Assembly (NCBI GenBank): GCA_016617855.1
Contig: JAECUM010000798.1
Location: 1 to 64,000 of the forward strand
Direction: 5' to 3'
Origin: Megalonaias nervosa
Lineage: Eukaryota; Mollusca; Bivalvia; Unionida; Unionidae
Length of the DNA stretch: 64,000 bases
The position numbers and the translations under genes were made by a program. Below, one piece after another: positions 34,879 to 49,700 of this stretch. Within the stretch, counting starts at the first letter, position 1. Every line of letters starts with the position of its first letter. The notes under the pieces are model-generated. The model ran no database searches and was not told where the DNA came from. It saw nothing but the letters and a program-made list of their open reading frames with translations.

Positions 34879-37800
34879 GTTGTGTATATTTTCAGTTTTA
34901 GGAATAATTTGTATTTTGAGAATTTCATAACCAACTACTCTTTAAAGATAGTCGGCTTTTGTAATATTGAAGCTTACTACTTGGCTTGAAATGACCTGAT
35001 CTTCACATTATTGTATTATCAGTATGACTTTCACTTCTTACAAAATTGCATCCGTAGAGAACTGTGCTATGGGAAAGCTTGGACAGAAAATGATATGGTT
35101 ATTACTTCCATCTGTTATTTAGTAAAAATTAAAAATTCTTACTCCGTTTTATTACATGTAATTGCATTCATAATCCAGACTTTCTCATTTGCAAACAAAA
35201 AACTTTTCTTTGTGTATTTGACATGAACAATCTTTAATCTTCAGCCTTTACAGATTGGATTAATTTTTAATTACTCATTCAGCTATCTCCTGGAATTTCT
35301 TTTTGGACACTCATGTATTGGTACCTTTGAAGGGTTCTTGATTTTGTGCCACTGCCATCTTTTTATAAAAAGTAGCATATATTCTTAGTTATTTTGTCAG
35401 TGCATGTCTGTTATTTTTTGTTGTCTCTAAACAACTAGAAAAATTTAAGATGAATAGCTATCTGAGTTTGTTCAAATATGTACATCAGTACTGTCTGGGA
35501 TGAAGCAGGTTTTCAACTTTTCCTTAGATATGTACAGCTTTTTTTTTATCCTATTCAGTTCTGACTTGAGCACTGAGAAACCATTCTTTCACTACCACAC
35601 AGTTTAAAACGGAATCCGAGATAATTTAATAGAGTTAAATGTAACTTGACACACAGATTTATATCAAACTCAGCAACAAAAATACAGTCAGTATTTTTCA
35701 GTTACGTTTAAGTTCGATTTATGCCTATTGACAAAGAATCTGTCATCCTCAGTACCAGTTTTGTCTCTAATGTGTAAAATATTCCCCATTGACAACACTA
35801 TTTGCTGTTCCAAAAAATGAAGACCCTTCTTTGATAGAAATTACATGAGGAAAATGATATTTTTGAGCCGATTTGGTCTGTAAAACTGTTAAAATCCTGC
35901 TGACAGGTTGTTTGACATGGTGTGTCCTTGGGAAGGGCGCATAGCTTCCATTTTCGTGGCACTATATAGCCAGTAATGTGTGAAAAGACTTGGAAGTGCA
36001 CTTAGCTCACATTTTCATGACGTGATATAGCCACTAATGTGTGAAAAGCTTTTGTGTTTCCTTTGGAGGGGAACTTGGCTCTCATTTTTGTAGCATGATA
36101 TGCTGTTAACTAAAGCAAAAAAAAAAATATTCCTGCTGTAGAATCTTGGCAAGAATGACATGCCTTGTGTAATGATCCCCATCCTTTTCAAATAAAATGC
36201 TGGGATTATGGGTTCCCACCTGTTTGGATGTGGGTACATGTACCTGCCTGTAATCATGCATAAGTAATGCCATGCAGCAAATCCATCAGCCTTTAAGATG
36301 GAGACTTCAGACTTTGGGATATGATTTGGGCTGGTACATTGGTTGAAGAATTTTGATCCATATAAAGGGAGCAGAGGAAACAGGAATGGAGACATTTCTG
36401 CATAAAGATATAGAAGTATTGAGAGGTCAGAATTGTAGCAAGAATGGTGAAAAGCTATGGAATATTGTGCAGCTTTGTTGCAGACCTCCAGTACATTTAA
36501 AAAGAAAATAATTCCTAGTCTTATTTGGTCTTTAGAAAGTTTGGTGATAGTTAGTTTTTCAGTAACATTGCATCCAAAGTTTCGCCTTATATCTTGAGGA
36601 TTTAACATTTTGTACCCTGATCTTTTTACTGTTGGACATGTTTACCTTTATTTGGAAGTGTTGCAACCAGGAATTAAGTTGTCAAGGCAAAATTTTGTGT
36701 GCCTCTGTCTCCCTGCAGTGATCAAGATATGGGTATTTATTACATTGAATGGGATACTTGCAGGTTTGGGTTGGAAAATGTCCCCCATGCTCGCAAAAGG
36801 AGCAACATTGCTCCCTAAAGACTTTAGCTGGGTTGGTCATAGAGCAGAAGATTATTTGGGATAGTCTATTGTCCAGTGTCCATCTGAAGTCCATCAGTTG
36901 TCCAGTGTCCATCTGAAGTCCATCAGTTGTCCAAGTTAGGTATTGGTACTGCTACTTTTCTTGAAAGGATAGTCATATCAACATGGGGTTTTCACTGAAA
37001 GACTTTTTGTCGGTTGTAAATGAAAATGGTGATGATTTGTTATCCAGATTGGCCACCATATTGAAATCTTGTCATCACTACTCCTGTTGAATGGAGAGTT
37101 GTATCAATATGTTGTTTTTGCTTGAAGACTTCTTTTGATATCTAGTTAGTCTTACATAAAATTATGCTGCTAAGACAGCCAATATGACTGTTATTTGCTA
37201 TCCTTTCTTGTTATTGCTATTCCTCCAAGATGGATCATATCAACATTGGGTTTTCAACAGAATAAAACTTCTAGGGATGTCTTGTTGGTTCTAATTAAAA
37301 ACTGTTTATCTTGCATCCAGTTAGTGTTTTTTTTGAAAACCTTGTTTTTGCTCAAAAATATCACAGATGGTTTCAACACTTAGCAGTTGAAATAAAGAAA
37401 TAGTCTTGTCTTCAATTCCTGAAAATTTCTTTTCAGTCATTTGAGCATCAGTCCCATTGAGGGACTGTTGTGGTTATATTTTCATAGCTTAACATTTACT
37501 CCAGACTATATAGCAAGGATTGTGTTGATGTGTCAGTAAATTCTAACATTAGCATTACAAAATACCCTTTTCCCAATAATTATGTCCGTGCTTTATGCGA
37601 AGGTTTAACAGTTATCAGTGACTGTATTTTGCAGAGATTTCCAATGATTCATGTACGACTCTTCCAAAGCAGCTGGAGGACATTCCTGTGGCCATGGAAT
37701 TTCCCAAGGTTCGCCAACGCTGGAATACAAATGAGGTAGATACGTTCAGTGTATAATAGTAATGATGGGTGTGGTCATGAGAGTCTTTCTATAATGATTT

Positions 37801-40800
37801 GCTTCCTGTATGATTAAATTGGTCATTGTAGCAAGGTGCTTATGATAATAGAATATACTTACTTTAATCTGTATAAATGTATTGTAGTGTATTTATCATA
37901 GTAATTTTTCATTTTTTTGTTGTGCCTGCTTTAGCACAGGGTGAGAACTATTTTTCTAGGTGTGATATCTAGTGGGTGCTGTGACAGAATAATCATTGGT
38001 TAGTGTTTTTGGTTGCAGTTTTTCTATATGGTAATAATTCCCTTACCCTGGGAGGGAAAGCTGTCATTCTTGGACATTAGAATCAATAACTCTGTCCTTT
38101 CATACATACATACCTCCTACACACCCCCAATCCCCCAAAACCCTGACATTCAGTCAGAGTAAAGTTTAATTGAAAATCTTGCTTACTTTATATTGAAGTT
38201 TTTCTGTATGGTCTTAAGTGTCAAGCTCAATAAGTACACTTTGACTGTAGAATCAGTAAGTTTTGCCTTGTCATATTCAGGCACATCTGCCCTCCCTTTT
38301 ACCCCAGGCAAGGTTAAGATTCTTTGAAATTCTTGTTTAGGTTTTCAAATAAAGTTTTTCTGTATGGTGATAGGTCCCAAACTATGGATGGCTATCGTAT
38401 TTGGACTGTAGAATTAGTATGCTTTGCCCGTTCATATTATTTCACCCCTGTACACATTGGACCTTACATGACTATTGTAAATTGAAAAAATATGTGTATC
38501 AGGCAGGGGCGGGTCACATACAGTTTCTTGAAATTTCTGATTAAAATGATACTCTAACAAGAGACATATGCCACTTGAAGCGTAATATCATTCTTACCAT
38601 CATAGCATATTTTAAAATCAGCTTTTTGGGAAGGGCAGAATGCATATTCATGGTATTTGAACTCAATTCCAATCACTGAAATTCCCATTTCCATTCATCA
38701 TTTAATTTTGTGAGATATTTCATTTGCTACAATTTTGGCATTTTAGAATTGGGAGATAAAGTACACTTACACATTTTGTCAGATTTGCAATACTGAAACC
38801 AAGTGACCCTGTTTTATGCTGATTCAGCTCTTTAGTAATCCAGCTATAATCAGTTAATCTCAGTGATCCTTTTGGCATTGGTTCTAATCACATACATTAT
38901 ACTCCCTGTTGACTGACTTAAAACACTGAAGCCAACTGACCCTGCCAACATAATCAAAGGGGTGTTAATTGTTTATGCTGCTTGTAATTAGCAATTGGAT
39001 TGTCTTGCCTTGCTTAAGCCAATCCAGCCGCATGATCAGAGGCAGTATTACCATAAATATACTATACTAGAAGCATGATCCTTTTTTTAAATTGCAGTTG
39101 GGGTTTTAAACCTGCATAGTTAGTTCTTTATTGGTGTCTATATTTGGTCATTTAATTGGTTATTTATCATGTTTTCTGTACACACTAGTTTAGCAGTGCT
39201 TGCATAAATTTAATCCCTGTTATTTTTACCCTTGACATTTTTGTTCTACTTTATTATTTTGTTGTTGGGTAGTATCATTCAACCATTTTCAGTAGTGCCA
39301 CAGCAAATTGGCAAGTGTGGTCACAAGAAGGTGTCATGGGACACCTGCCAACCTGTCAGGTGTGCAACAAGTGTGAGCATTTATGACTCTTTTTATACTT
39401 TGTGGGTTTAAATACATGGAATTTAGTGTAGAGCCATCTCTCTTACAAGTGTGTGAAGATTAAAGTGTTTTCTTCCTCATCACAGAACTCTACCCCCAAC
39501 CCACCCCCATACAGTTCCAGGAATGGTCATTGGTTCTTCTGGGCAAACTTAAATCACAGCTGACTGATTACACTGCCAGAAGGCATCATAGGTACTTTCT
39601 AGCAAGTTGCCAGCAAACCAGAGCAAGGCCAGGTCTTCCAGAAAGAAAAAAATGTGATGAATGAAATAAACAAGTTCCTCTGTCACACAGGATATTAATG
39701 CATGATTTTGTCTTGGATAGACTTTTTGCATTCAGTAGCATCATCAAGATGAATGCTCCTTCTGAGATATGTTACATAGATAGTTTGAATCACAAAAGTT
39801 TTTGAACCGCTCCGGTGGCCTAGCGGTTAGAGCGTCCGCCTCGAATGTGGGAGGTCGTGGGTTCGAACCCCGGCCGAGTCATACCAAAGACTTACAAAAA
39901 TGGTACTAACAGATGCCTCGCTTGACGCTCAGCATTAAGAGGTTTGTGTTAGGACTGGTCGGCCTGGTGTCAGGATAATGTGACTGGGTGGGACATCATG
40001 CTACATGTCTGCGGCATGATGCCCCAGTGCTAGACATCACTGTAAACTGTCACACTGCAGACATCGTAGCGATATGACTGAAAAATTGTTAAAGCTACGT
40101 TAAAAATCTAAATCACACACACACACACACAAAAGTTTTTGTGGAGATGATTCCCATGTATGAACTAGGAAACAAAATTAAAAGTGATATAGAGTCTAGT
40201 CACATGCATCTGGTACTTGTTTATGTGACAGTTGCTTTTATCTGACAGAAGAGTTGAGAATCATTTATTCTTTCATATTTAATCAAATTAACTATTGTTT
40301 GGGCAACAAAACTCACAAATCTGATGTTAAATGTATTCTTTTATTGAGTTATCAAGACAAGAGCCATGGTGACTTAGCCATTAGTTTGGCAGACCTACAA
40401 CTGTAACAGCATGGGTTTGAATCCTGCCATTGGATTAGCCAGTGTCAGCAACCCCCATGACATGTCCTTGGGGCATTGCACTTGTCTCCAGTTGTCTCAG
40501 CACTAAATAACCTAATTGTGTTGCTGTGTTGTAAAACACCAAACCAAAACAAATCTTTCACCCAGGTGTCAGGCAAGTGAACAATCATACCACTGAACCA
40601 TGACATTAGACTAGCTAGGAACAAGGATGTGCCAGCTTAACAATTCTCTAAATTTCACAGACAAACCTCACACTGGCTTTGTTTTCAAATAATGTTTAAG
40701 CTCTAACATACTATAAGTAAAGGATGTTGGTCGGTTGGTTTTCAGCAGCACTTTCATTTAGAGGAAATGGGAGCTAAGTGTTTTCACCATGACAGACTTG

Positions 40801-43675
40801 GGCGGCCAGCCTGAGCTAATATCGAACTTAAGATCTTTGGATTATATGTCCAAGACTTTACCAACTGACCTACCATTGCTTCCTGTATAAAGAAAAGAGG
40901 CAGTTTGACAAGGTTTTATGTGAGGAAGAGAATAGTATTGTGGAGTTTTGTCTCAAAACAGTAAAGAATGCTTTGAACTGTTAAATGACTGGATGTACTG
41001 GTAGTTGATTCAGTTTCAACATTTTCCTTTTCTAAATACCAAGGGTATTTCCTTTATTTCAATATGAAGATTCTTATCTCTTTTCTGTTACATAGTTTCA
41101 ATAAATGCACAGTACAGTTTTCTGTTTTTCCTCCCTGTTCTACTATCTCTTTATAATAAAAACATTTACACAGTGGTCTTTTTTCTCCATTTCATTTTTT
41201 TTCTCAGTTCCTTATATACCTGTACAGAGCAAAATATATGTAGGAATTCAGCTTGAGGTAAACAATCAAGGTCTAGATTACTTTTAATAATGTTTACTGA
41301 GATTGAAGGCACCTCTTATTGTGAAATGTAAATCTTTGTGGTTAATTTAATGTAGTTTATTTCTTGGGTCAAAAAAGTTTCAAAATTTTAATCCACCATG
41401 AAAGTAGACTTGTTATATGATGTTTTGAGGTGAATAAAATGCCCACATAAATTGTTATCTGCTTGAAACTGTACATTGCCCCAAGTAATAAAATGATATT
41501 CCTCCATATGTGTCTGATGGAAAAAAAACAACAGAAAATGTCTGTAACCAACTGATTATGATGAACCAATCTTCAATTTTTAAATTTTGCTTAATTTGTA
41601 ATACTAATTTTAGCATGCATGATTGTAGATTTTTTGCCAGTTTCCAGAAAATCATGCCAAAAAAATAACCAAATGTGCACAGAAACTGGAGGCATAGCCA
41701 GTGAAGGAACCAGAACTGTCTGAACTGTGGATTTTGTTTGGTTGGGAAAGTCTTTGAATACTTATTAGAGCAGGACATGACCTCCAGTGTGACTGTATGA
41801 CCTGCTTGTAGCATCAGTCAATGATTTGTAGTAGGATTTCATCTGAATCGGATGGCGCATGAAACTTGCAGCCATCAAATTACAGGCTATCACTTGCTAA
41901 TTTCTGCCTAAAGGCACCAAGCAGTTGATTGAAAGTTTCAGAAAGAGATAATGCTATGGTCACATGACAGTCCAGCACCAAAATTAAACTCAGACTCGAG
42001 ACTTCTTATGCCTGTATTGGAGCCTGCAAGATTTTGTTTTATGTATTAGTGTTTCCTCAACAATTTGTATTAACCTTTTATGGTTATTTTCAGAAACAAG
42101 TAGTAACACATTTTCATAAAATTGATAAAAAAGCAATTTATAAGAGAAAATATCTGACAACTTAGCTACTCAGTTTCAAGTTGTTTGAACATTAGAAAAA
42201 TTAGAAATTGTGTCCACTGTTCTAACTTTGGCAGAACATCAATCCTTCTGGTCAAAAGCAAATCCTAAATTTAAAACAATATAATAATATTTAATATTTA
42301 TGCAGCAAAAGTGTAACCTTTGAATTTTTCTGTTTTTGTCTTTGGTGTTGGACTGTGCAGATCCTTTCAGAAGTGAAAAGTTTAAACATCATTAGTTTAT
42401 GCTAAGACTTTTTGTTTGCCGTTACTTTTTACTAAATGATTGGCTGAAAATTGAAAAGTCAATGAAGTGGGGTCCATATTGCCAAATCAGAATGTTCTAT
42501 ACAATATATTTGTGTTATTTTGCTGTGTCTTACCTGCTAGTGATTGTTGATAACAAGTGAACACATTGTTTACCCATTAAATCTTGACTGTATGTTCAGA
42601 AAGTAGTCAGACCAACTTGTTTAATGCTATATACATTGTTGAAGAGGAAGTGACACAGGAAACTAATGGGGTCAGTACTGGAACTGACAGTGACAAGGAT
42701 TCTGTATTGTCAGACCATGGCTTAGGTTTTCTTGATGTGTTTTCTCATAATGATGATGATGATGATGATAATTGGCCATTTTGAGGCTGCTGAATAAGTG
42801 GAATGCATTTTTTATTCTGTATTTTCTGTTATTTCTGTTAATTTGTAATTTTTGTAGTGGGACCTACAGCTTCCATTAAGGTCCTGTAGTTACATTTGTT
42901 GCATGTCTTTTTGTCCAACAAATTTTCTCGCCTGGTTTATAACACTTAGTTTGACATAGTTTGTTGATCTTGGTAAAATTTTGTGCTGAGGACATTTCAG
43001 TGTTATGGGGCTTGGTTATCTTTTGAACATTTTCATAGATACTCACAAGTTGAGTTCAACTGCAAACTGCCCAGATCCAGATCTGCCATCACATAATGTG
43101 CAGGCAGGTCTTGGTGTATGCAGTTTGTTAGGACTAATCAGTAGAACAAACAGACCCTGATCTGCTGGTGCATTATGTGATATCAGATCAGGTTCTATAT
43201 TATTTGTGTTGGATTCGAATTAAAAGCACGTATATATGGTTCATGCAAATATGTTTTGTCTTTAAATTCCTCTATGTTTAAACCTGTTAGAATATAGAGG
43301 ATAAGTATGTGTATGTGTGTGCATGCATGCATGCATGCATATATGTATGTATGGACAGGCAGATAGACACCGCTCCGGTGGCCTAGTGGTTAGAGCATCC
43401 GCCTCGGATGTGGGAGGTCATGGGTTTGATCCCTGGCCGAGTCATACCAAAGACTTAAAAACATGGTACTAACAGCTGCCTCGCTTGGTGCTCAGCATTA
43501 AGAGGTTAATGTTAGGACTGGTCGGGCTGGTGTCAGGATAACGTGACTGGGTGGGACATGATGCTACATGTCTGCGGCATGATGCCCCAATGCTAGACAT
43601 CACTATAAACTGCCACGCTGCAGACATCATAGCGTTATGACTGAAAAATTGTTAAAGCTACATTAAAAATCCAAA

Positions 43676-43711
<36 letters not shown>

Positions 43712-46700
43712 GCAGATAGGCAGATGTACATGTGTGTATGTATGTATGTATGTATGTATGCATGTATGTATGTATGTATGTATGTATGTATGTGGTTTTA
43801 TGGCATGTCAGCAAGGTGTTGAGTACATTGTATGATTAAAAAAGGTACAGATATCCCTCGTTATAATGCAGTAGTCAGGGTCCACAACTGCCAATTGCAT
43901 TTTGTACCGAACAGTGGTATAGTGAAAATGATAAAGAATGTTGAGTATACTTGTTCATCGGGGGTGTGTGTGTGTGTGTGTAAACAAAATGCTAGTCAAA
44001 TGCATAATAATACTGTTAGTTGATGTATTTGCCATATATTCTATATACAGCTGCATCAAGTTTAAAGTGATTAAAAATGTTGTAATCACTTGCAAAAAAT
44101 GATTAAATTTAGGCTGTTTTCAGGCCAATGCACCCTGACATTAACTGTGTCCTTCCTTTATAATTAGGAGATCAAAATCACATATCTACCACCTCTGCAC
44201 CCATTTTGCGATTAAATGAATGAACATCTATCTGTAACAAGTACACTCAGTAATGTCGAAGCATTTTTTTAATCAATAAAATATCTCATTTTCAGTACAT
44301 AATGTACAGCATTCTTTTCGCAATTCCAGAACACGGAATGACGGAAAAAATGGCAAACTTAACATACATGTATGTAATCTGTTTAAAATCCAATGATATA
44401 CGAAACAAACATGTTTGTTCACAAGATGTATTAATCCAAATAGAATAATAAGTATATATAAGCAGTGTGTTTTTAGGATTTTTTAGACAGGATCTTTCTT
44501 GTTTTTTATTTTTTCATTTTTTAGCAAAGTCTATTATATTTGTCAGTTGTGTAATTTTCAAGGGCTCGGTGTCCTACATGTCTAATCCAGATCAGTCATT
44601 TATTGAATACTAATATGGCATCGGAAACAGCATTTGGTGTTTGCAGCGAGTCCTTCTGTTCATTGTCAATAGTAGATCCTACTTCCTGTTGATCGGAATC
44701 TAGATTTTCTCTTTTAGCACCTAAAAGAACTGGATGATATCAGCATAAGTCTTACATTCAACAGTGGGGTAATACTAAAAAATTTTGATCCACTGCTAAC
44801 ATCGTCAAATGAGTTAAAATGTCCCTGTAGCACAGCTTATGCTCTTCAGCATCTTCCATGAATCCCTTGAAATCACAATCCTGTTGACAAAACAAGCTTT
44901 TCTTTTCCAGGACATATCCATTGCGAGATCAAATGTCGTAATTCACTCGTAAATCCTGAGAAGACTAAAGTCACTTTTAAATCTGATTTCACTGGAACGT
45001 GCGAGTGGACCTTATTTGTATTATAGACACAGTATGCAAATGAACATCTATCTCTTCTGGACTGTGACAGATTACAGAAAGCAGCTGTAAGTTCAAAAGA
45101 CATGTCACTGCTGATCCAATCTGTGATCAGTTTCCATGTGTCAGTAAACAATGGCCGACAATAAGCTGGTCTTCTGCATAATCAGTGAGCTGCGTTTACG
45201 AAGATAAAGTCTCTGATCTGCTGGAGTGGCTTTAGAGCTAAAGGCAAAATTCGACCGTCATGTGTACTTTAGCCAGTAGTTGATAAAGAACAATGATAAT
45301 TATGGTTTATTAGAGACATGGATAAATTTGGGTGTTCAATAGCCTGTTGAGAAAACAATATCTTATTTTGCCTGAATACAACAGTGGCTAATTAGAGTTA
45401 AATCATGACTGTAAAAACACGTTCTGGTAATGTCCAAATCAGTACCATGGTTTTTGATGTAAAGGTTTCAGCTGATGTCTAAAATAATTTTGTAATTAAA
45501 AAATTTTTGTTTTATATAATTTTGATTTTGGGGTCCATAGTACTACAGGTGTTATATCCGGAATTGCATTATAGTTAAGAGCATTATAATGTGGTAGAAC
45601 TTTAAGTTCTAAAAATGTAAAGATAAAAATTGCCCTCCATCCCTGAACAAAAATTGGAAGGTAAATCCTTACAATAAATATAAACATGTAGACATACAAG
45701 ACAAAAAATAAAAGGTAAAGATGTACAAATTTTTTTAAAGGTATGTAAATTGAATAATCAAGGAAAAAAACATAACAATCTACAAATATAAAGTCAGAGC
45801 CAATTTTTGTACAACAACTGGATGTTATTTAAATATCCCAAATTTTTTTGGTGGTGCATCATCATAAAGTTTCTTAATCAGCTCAGATCAGAAAAAGTTT
45901 GTCTCACATAGTGGAAATCAATATCTTCTGTAACAAATAATAGCAATAGAAGATACCACTCTGGTGGCCTAGGTGGTTAGAGTGTCCGCCTCGGATGTGG
46001 TAGGTCCAGCCGAGTAATATCAAAGACTTATAGAAATGGTACTAACAGCTGCCTCGTGTGGCACACAGCATTAAGAGGTTAGTGGGACTGGTCGGGCTGG
46101 TGTCTGGATAATGTGACTGGGTGGGACATGATGCTATATGTCTAGTAGCATGATGCCCCAGTGTTAGACATCACTATAGACTGCCACATTGCAGACATTG
46201 TAGTAATATGACTGAAAAATTGTTAAAAGCTATGTTAAAAATCCAATTCACACACACATCACACACATGCAATAGAAGATAAATGACCTTTTTCTTCCAG
46301 TGAAAACTTGAAGAAAAAGATTGAATTGGGAGGATATTCTCATATATGTTGCATAAAAGTTGTCCATTCTTGTTTAATCTAGGGCAGACATTTCCCTTCT
46401 GTTGGATAGATTGATCTGATTTACAAGTGGTTCTGGATCTGAGCCAGAAAAAATTATCTTGACCATTATTTCTGTGAATTTAGATTAGACATGATTCTTG
46501 CCCCTAGGAAGCGTAACTAAATCAATTTTCTAGACCTCTTTTTTGTGCCAGGACCTGTGTCTACACCAACATTAGAGCCTTGGAAATATCATGATGGATC
46601 CCTTGGCACTTACCATGTTATCAAAGAAGGGATTTGTTAAAAGAAAACAGAAAATCTAGTCCAAGTCTCATCATCTTGGTGAAATATATATTGTTTTTAA

Positions 46701-49700
46701 TAAGGAACAAAAGAAATACAGCTTGAAGGAAAATAATCCCAGCTCCCTTCCCTGCTTCTAATTCATGAAAAGATTGTTTAATTACTGTTGTACCATCATA
46801 CTGGCCTTTTATGGATTGTAATGTTATCATCTAGCACAGAATTGTCATCATCTATACTTCAAGTCACATGGGTCATGTATGCACATTTACCTGTTTTAAA
46901 TTAAATATAGATTGTTCTTTTAAAATTTAACACTAATTTTCTTTAACCAAAGTCTATTCAGTCCTGATTATTGAATGCTCTGCACCTTATCTGTCACCAA
47001 GAAACTTCCAGATGAAAATTATCTATCGCTATGGACCTTTACAGTGGTGGCCATGTACTAAGCTTGGGTCAAAATAAGAGCGCGTTGAGTGGAATCGTCA
47101 CGAGTAAGGGTAGTATGAATTTGTTTATCAATGTGCGTAACTCTCGTTGTGACATCACAGCACATGACATTCAATCCGGATTGTACTGGATCAAACCTTT
47201 AGGTTCATTTTGTCCAAAAATGTCTACATACTTTAACATTGATTTTGTCATATGCGCCTATCAGGGTGTTTAATTAATGACCTTCCAAAGGAATATGGAT
47301 GTATATGAATCCAAATGAAGTGAATACTTGCCACTTAAAGGTATGTAGAATCAAATTTTAAAAAATGACACCCATTACTGAAATAGTCGGTGTTGAATCC
47401 CTACATGAACCATGTGATTTGTACAATAACTGAACAACTGTCATAAACTTAAAAACATAATGTTTGAAAAGTGTAAAAAAAAAATGTTTTTACATTATGC
47501 AGTTACATGTATTTTTGCAGGTATGATGCTAATCATTGTCAAAGGTTATTATATGCCTTCTTTATTCACTGTTAACTTTAGTAAATTAAACTTTGGATCA
47601 GAACTAGACTTTTGTTGTTTGTGTCTGCACCTGTGTTTCTCTACATATTTTTTTTATTTACAATTTTCAGGAAATTGCTTCCATCCTAATTGCTTTTGAC
47701 AAACATAAAGAATGGCAACAGAGGGAGCTGAAAGTGAGGTATATATAATTTATTTTCTGCATTATTTTTCAAAATTGCATGCACATTTCTGTAACACAAC
47801 AAGTGATAACAGAACCATAAAACTTCAGTATGGGATTTAATTGTGCGTGCTTTGGTGGGTTAAGACAGATGAATATCAGATATAAAATAATTGCTGTAGA
47901 GTGATCTGAATTTTAAGAAGTGGATGGAATCCTACAGTAAAACCTGTTTTAGCGGTCACCTTTATATAAAGATAACCTGCTGGTAATGGTCAGATTCATT
48001 GGTTCCATAATGTTTGGCTGTATGAATATGCTATCTTATAAAGTGGTCATCTGTCTGTTCATTGTGCTCATTGGTAGCCATAATTGGTCCCCAGTACAAA
48101 GAATTTCTATGTATAGCAGTCTGGTTAAATAAAAAATTGCTGCAGCATGTATGTTTTACATGGGGTTAATTTGGAATTTAGTTGATTGGTTTAGGTTAAA
48201 CAATAACCACAAATATACATGTGATCTATTTCCTTTGCAGTCTGATTTCTAAATGATGATTAAATTTTCTTTGCTTACCCTCCAGCCTTTATCACTTTTA
48301 TTGCCTAGCTCTTTATAAAGGAATCGTGTCTGTGATAGCCCAGTCCCCAAGGTAAACACTAAACACTAGTTATTTTGTATGCGTGGATGGGGGATGCATA
48401 AAATCTCAGTGTCAGACATATTTTTGTAAGAAGAAATACACAGTATATGAAACTGGAATAATATATGTAACTTACTATATTTTCTGCATGTTTTCAGATG
48501 GCAAAAAAAAATCCCTTCTTTTTATGTCAGCAAAAATACACAAATATTTCATTTTGTATCAAAAAACAAATGCCAAGATATCCAAACCCAAGCAGCTAAA
48601 GTGACATGTATTATACAGTGTATCTCAGCGATAACGCGATGGTTGGGGTCCATAAAACTTGACCATGTTATGTACTGAACTGTGTTATAACCAACCAAGT
48701 CAGTTACCTGAAGAAAATGATGCATGCACCAAAAAAAATGGTGTTGATGGATTAATAAAGTGGGTGCAAAAATACATGCTTCATTGGCTCAGTTACCTTC
48801 TTAAATCAGTGCAAATTAAATGATAAATACACATGTAGTGGAACATACAGACTGTAAGTATAATATTTTACTTTATTCAGAGAACAACAATGCATTGGTA
48901 CATATTCACATGTACTCACCCACCAATCAATAATACATGTAATTCCATCAGAAATATGCACACAGATTTATATATTCAGACTTTTGTCCAAGATCATTAT
49001 GTATTGGAATTCATTGGAAAAAATCATAGGAAATTAAGGAAGATGAAGCACATTTATGGTTAAGTATGTCCCAAGGTCAGTAAATGGTATTGGTATAAAT
49101 TTCATGCTGCTAAAATGCTCTCATCTGTGAATCATAATACTTGATTGGTATTTTGAAAAATGAATTGATTTTCTTCTGCTTTCTATGACAGTAACATTTG
49201 CTGTCCTTGGATAGTCAGCTCTTTAAAACAGCTCTAGCTAATTGTGATTGTTTAACACCAGACTTAATTCTGTCCAGGGCATCAAGCTTCTCTTTAACAG
49301 CAAAAGCCTTATGTTTCATTGTACTCTTATCCATTGTAAATGCCCACTAATTTAAAGTTGTACACCTATTTATTTGAACAACTACAGCAAAAGTAATTTT
49401 CAATCTACAATGGGTTCATTTTTATTGGGAATGGATGATATTATTCACTGGTCAACTGACTGTGTCTAACAACGACACCAAGTTACGCACATGTGTTGGT
49501 GGCTTTTGATTTTTTTGTGTTTTATAAATTATTGCTACGTAGTTTGAACAGGTTTTAGGTATTCAGTTGACTTTGATGATTTGCAGTGTTCTTAAATTAA
49601 TTGATTTATAAATTCAGGTTATAATCTTGTATCAACCACCACATTGTTTGGTGCTTGGTTGTGTATGGAGCGTAAAGAACAAGCATATATCTGCTGTTGT

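Noticed and set aside
39806..39880. tRNA gene
   Set aside because: Box A and box B are present, but this is the head of a SINE that continues into a conserved body and (AC)n tail with target duplications; the same holds for 19076, 26989 and 43369.
41455..41814. 119-codon minus-strand gene with hydrophobic stretches
   Set aside because: Composition is what AT-rich DNA gives by chance; no motif, splice or start evidence.
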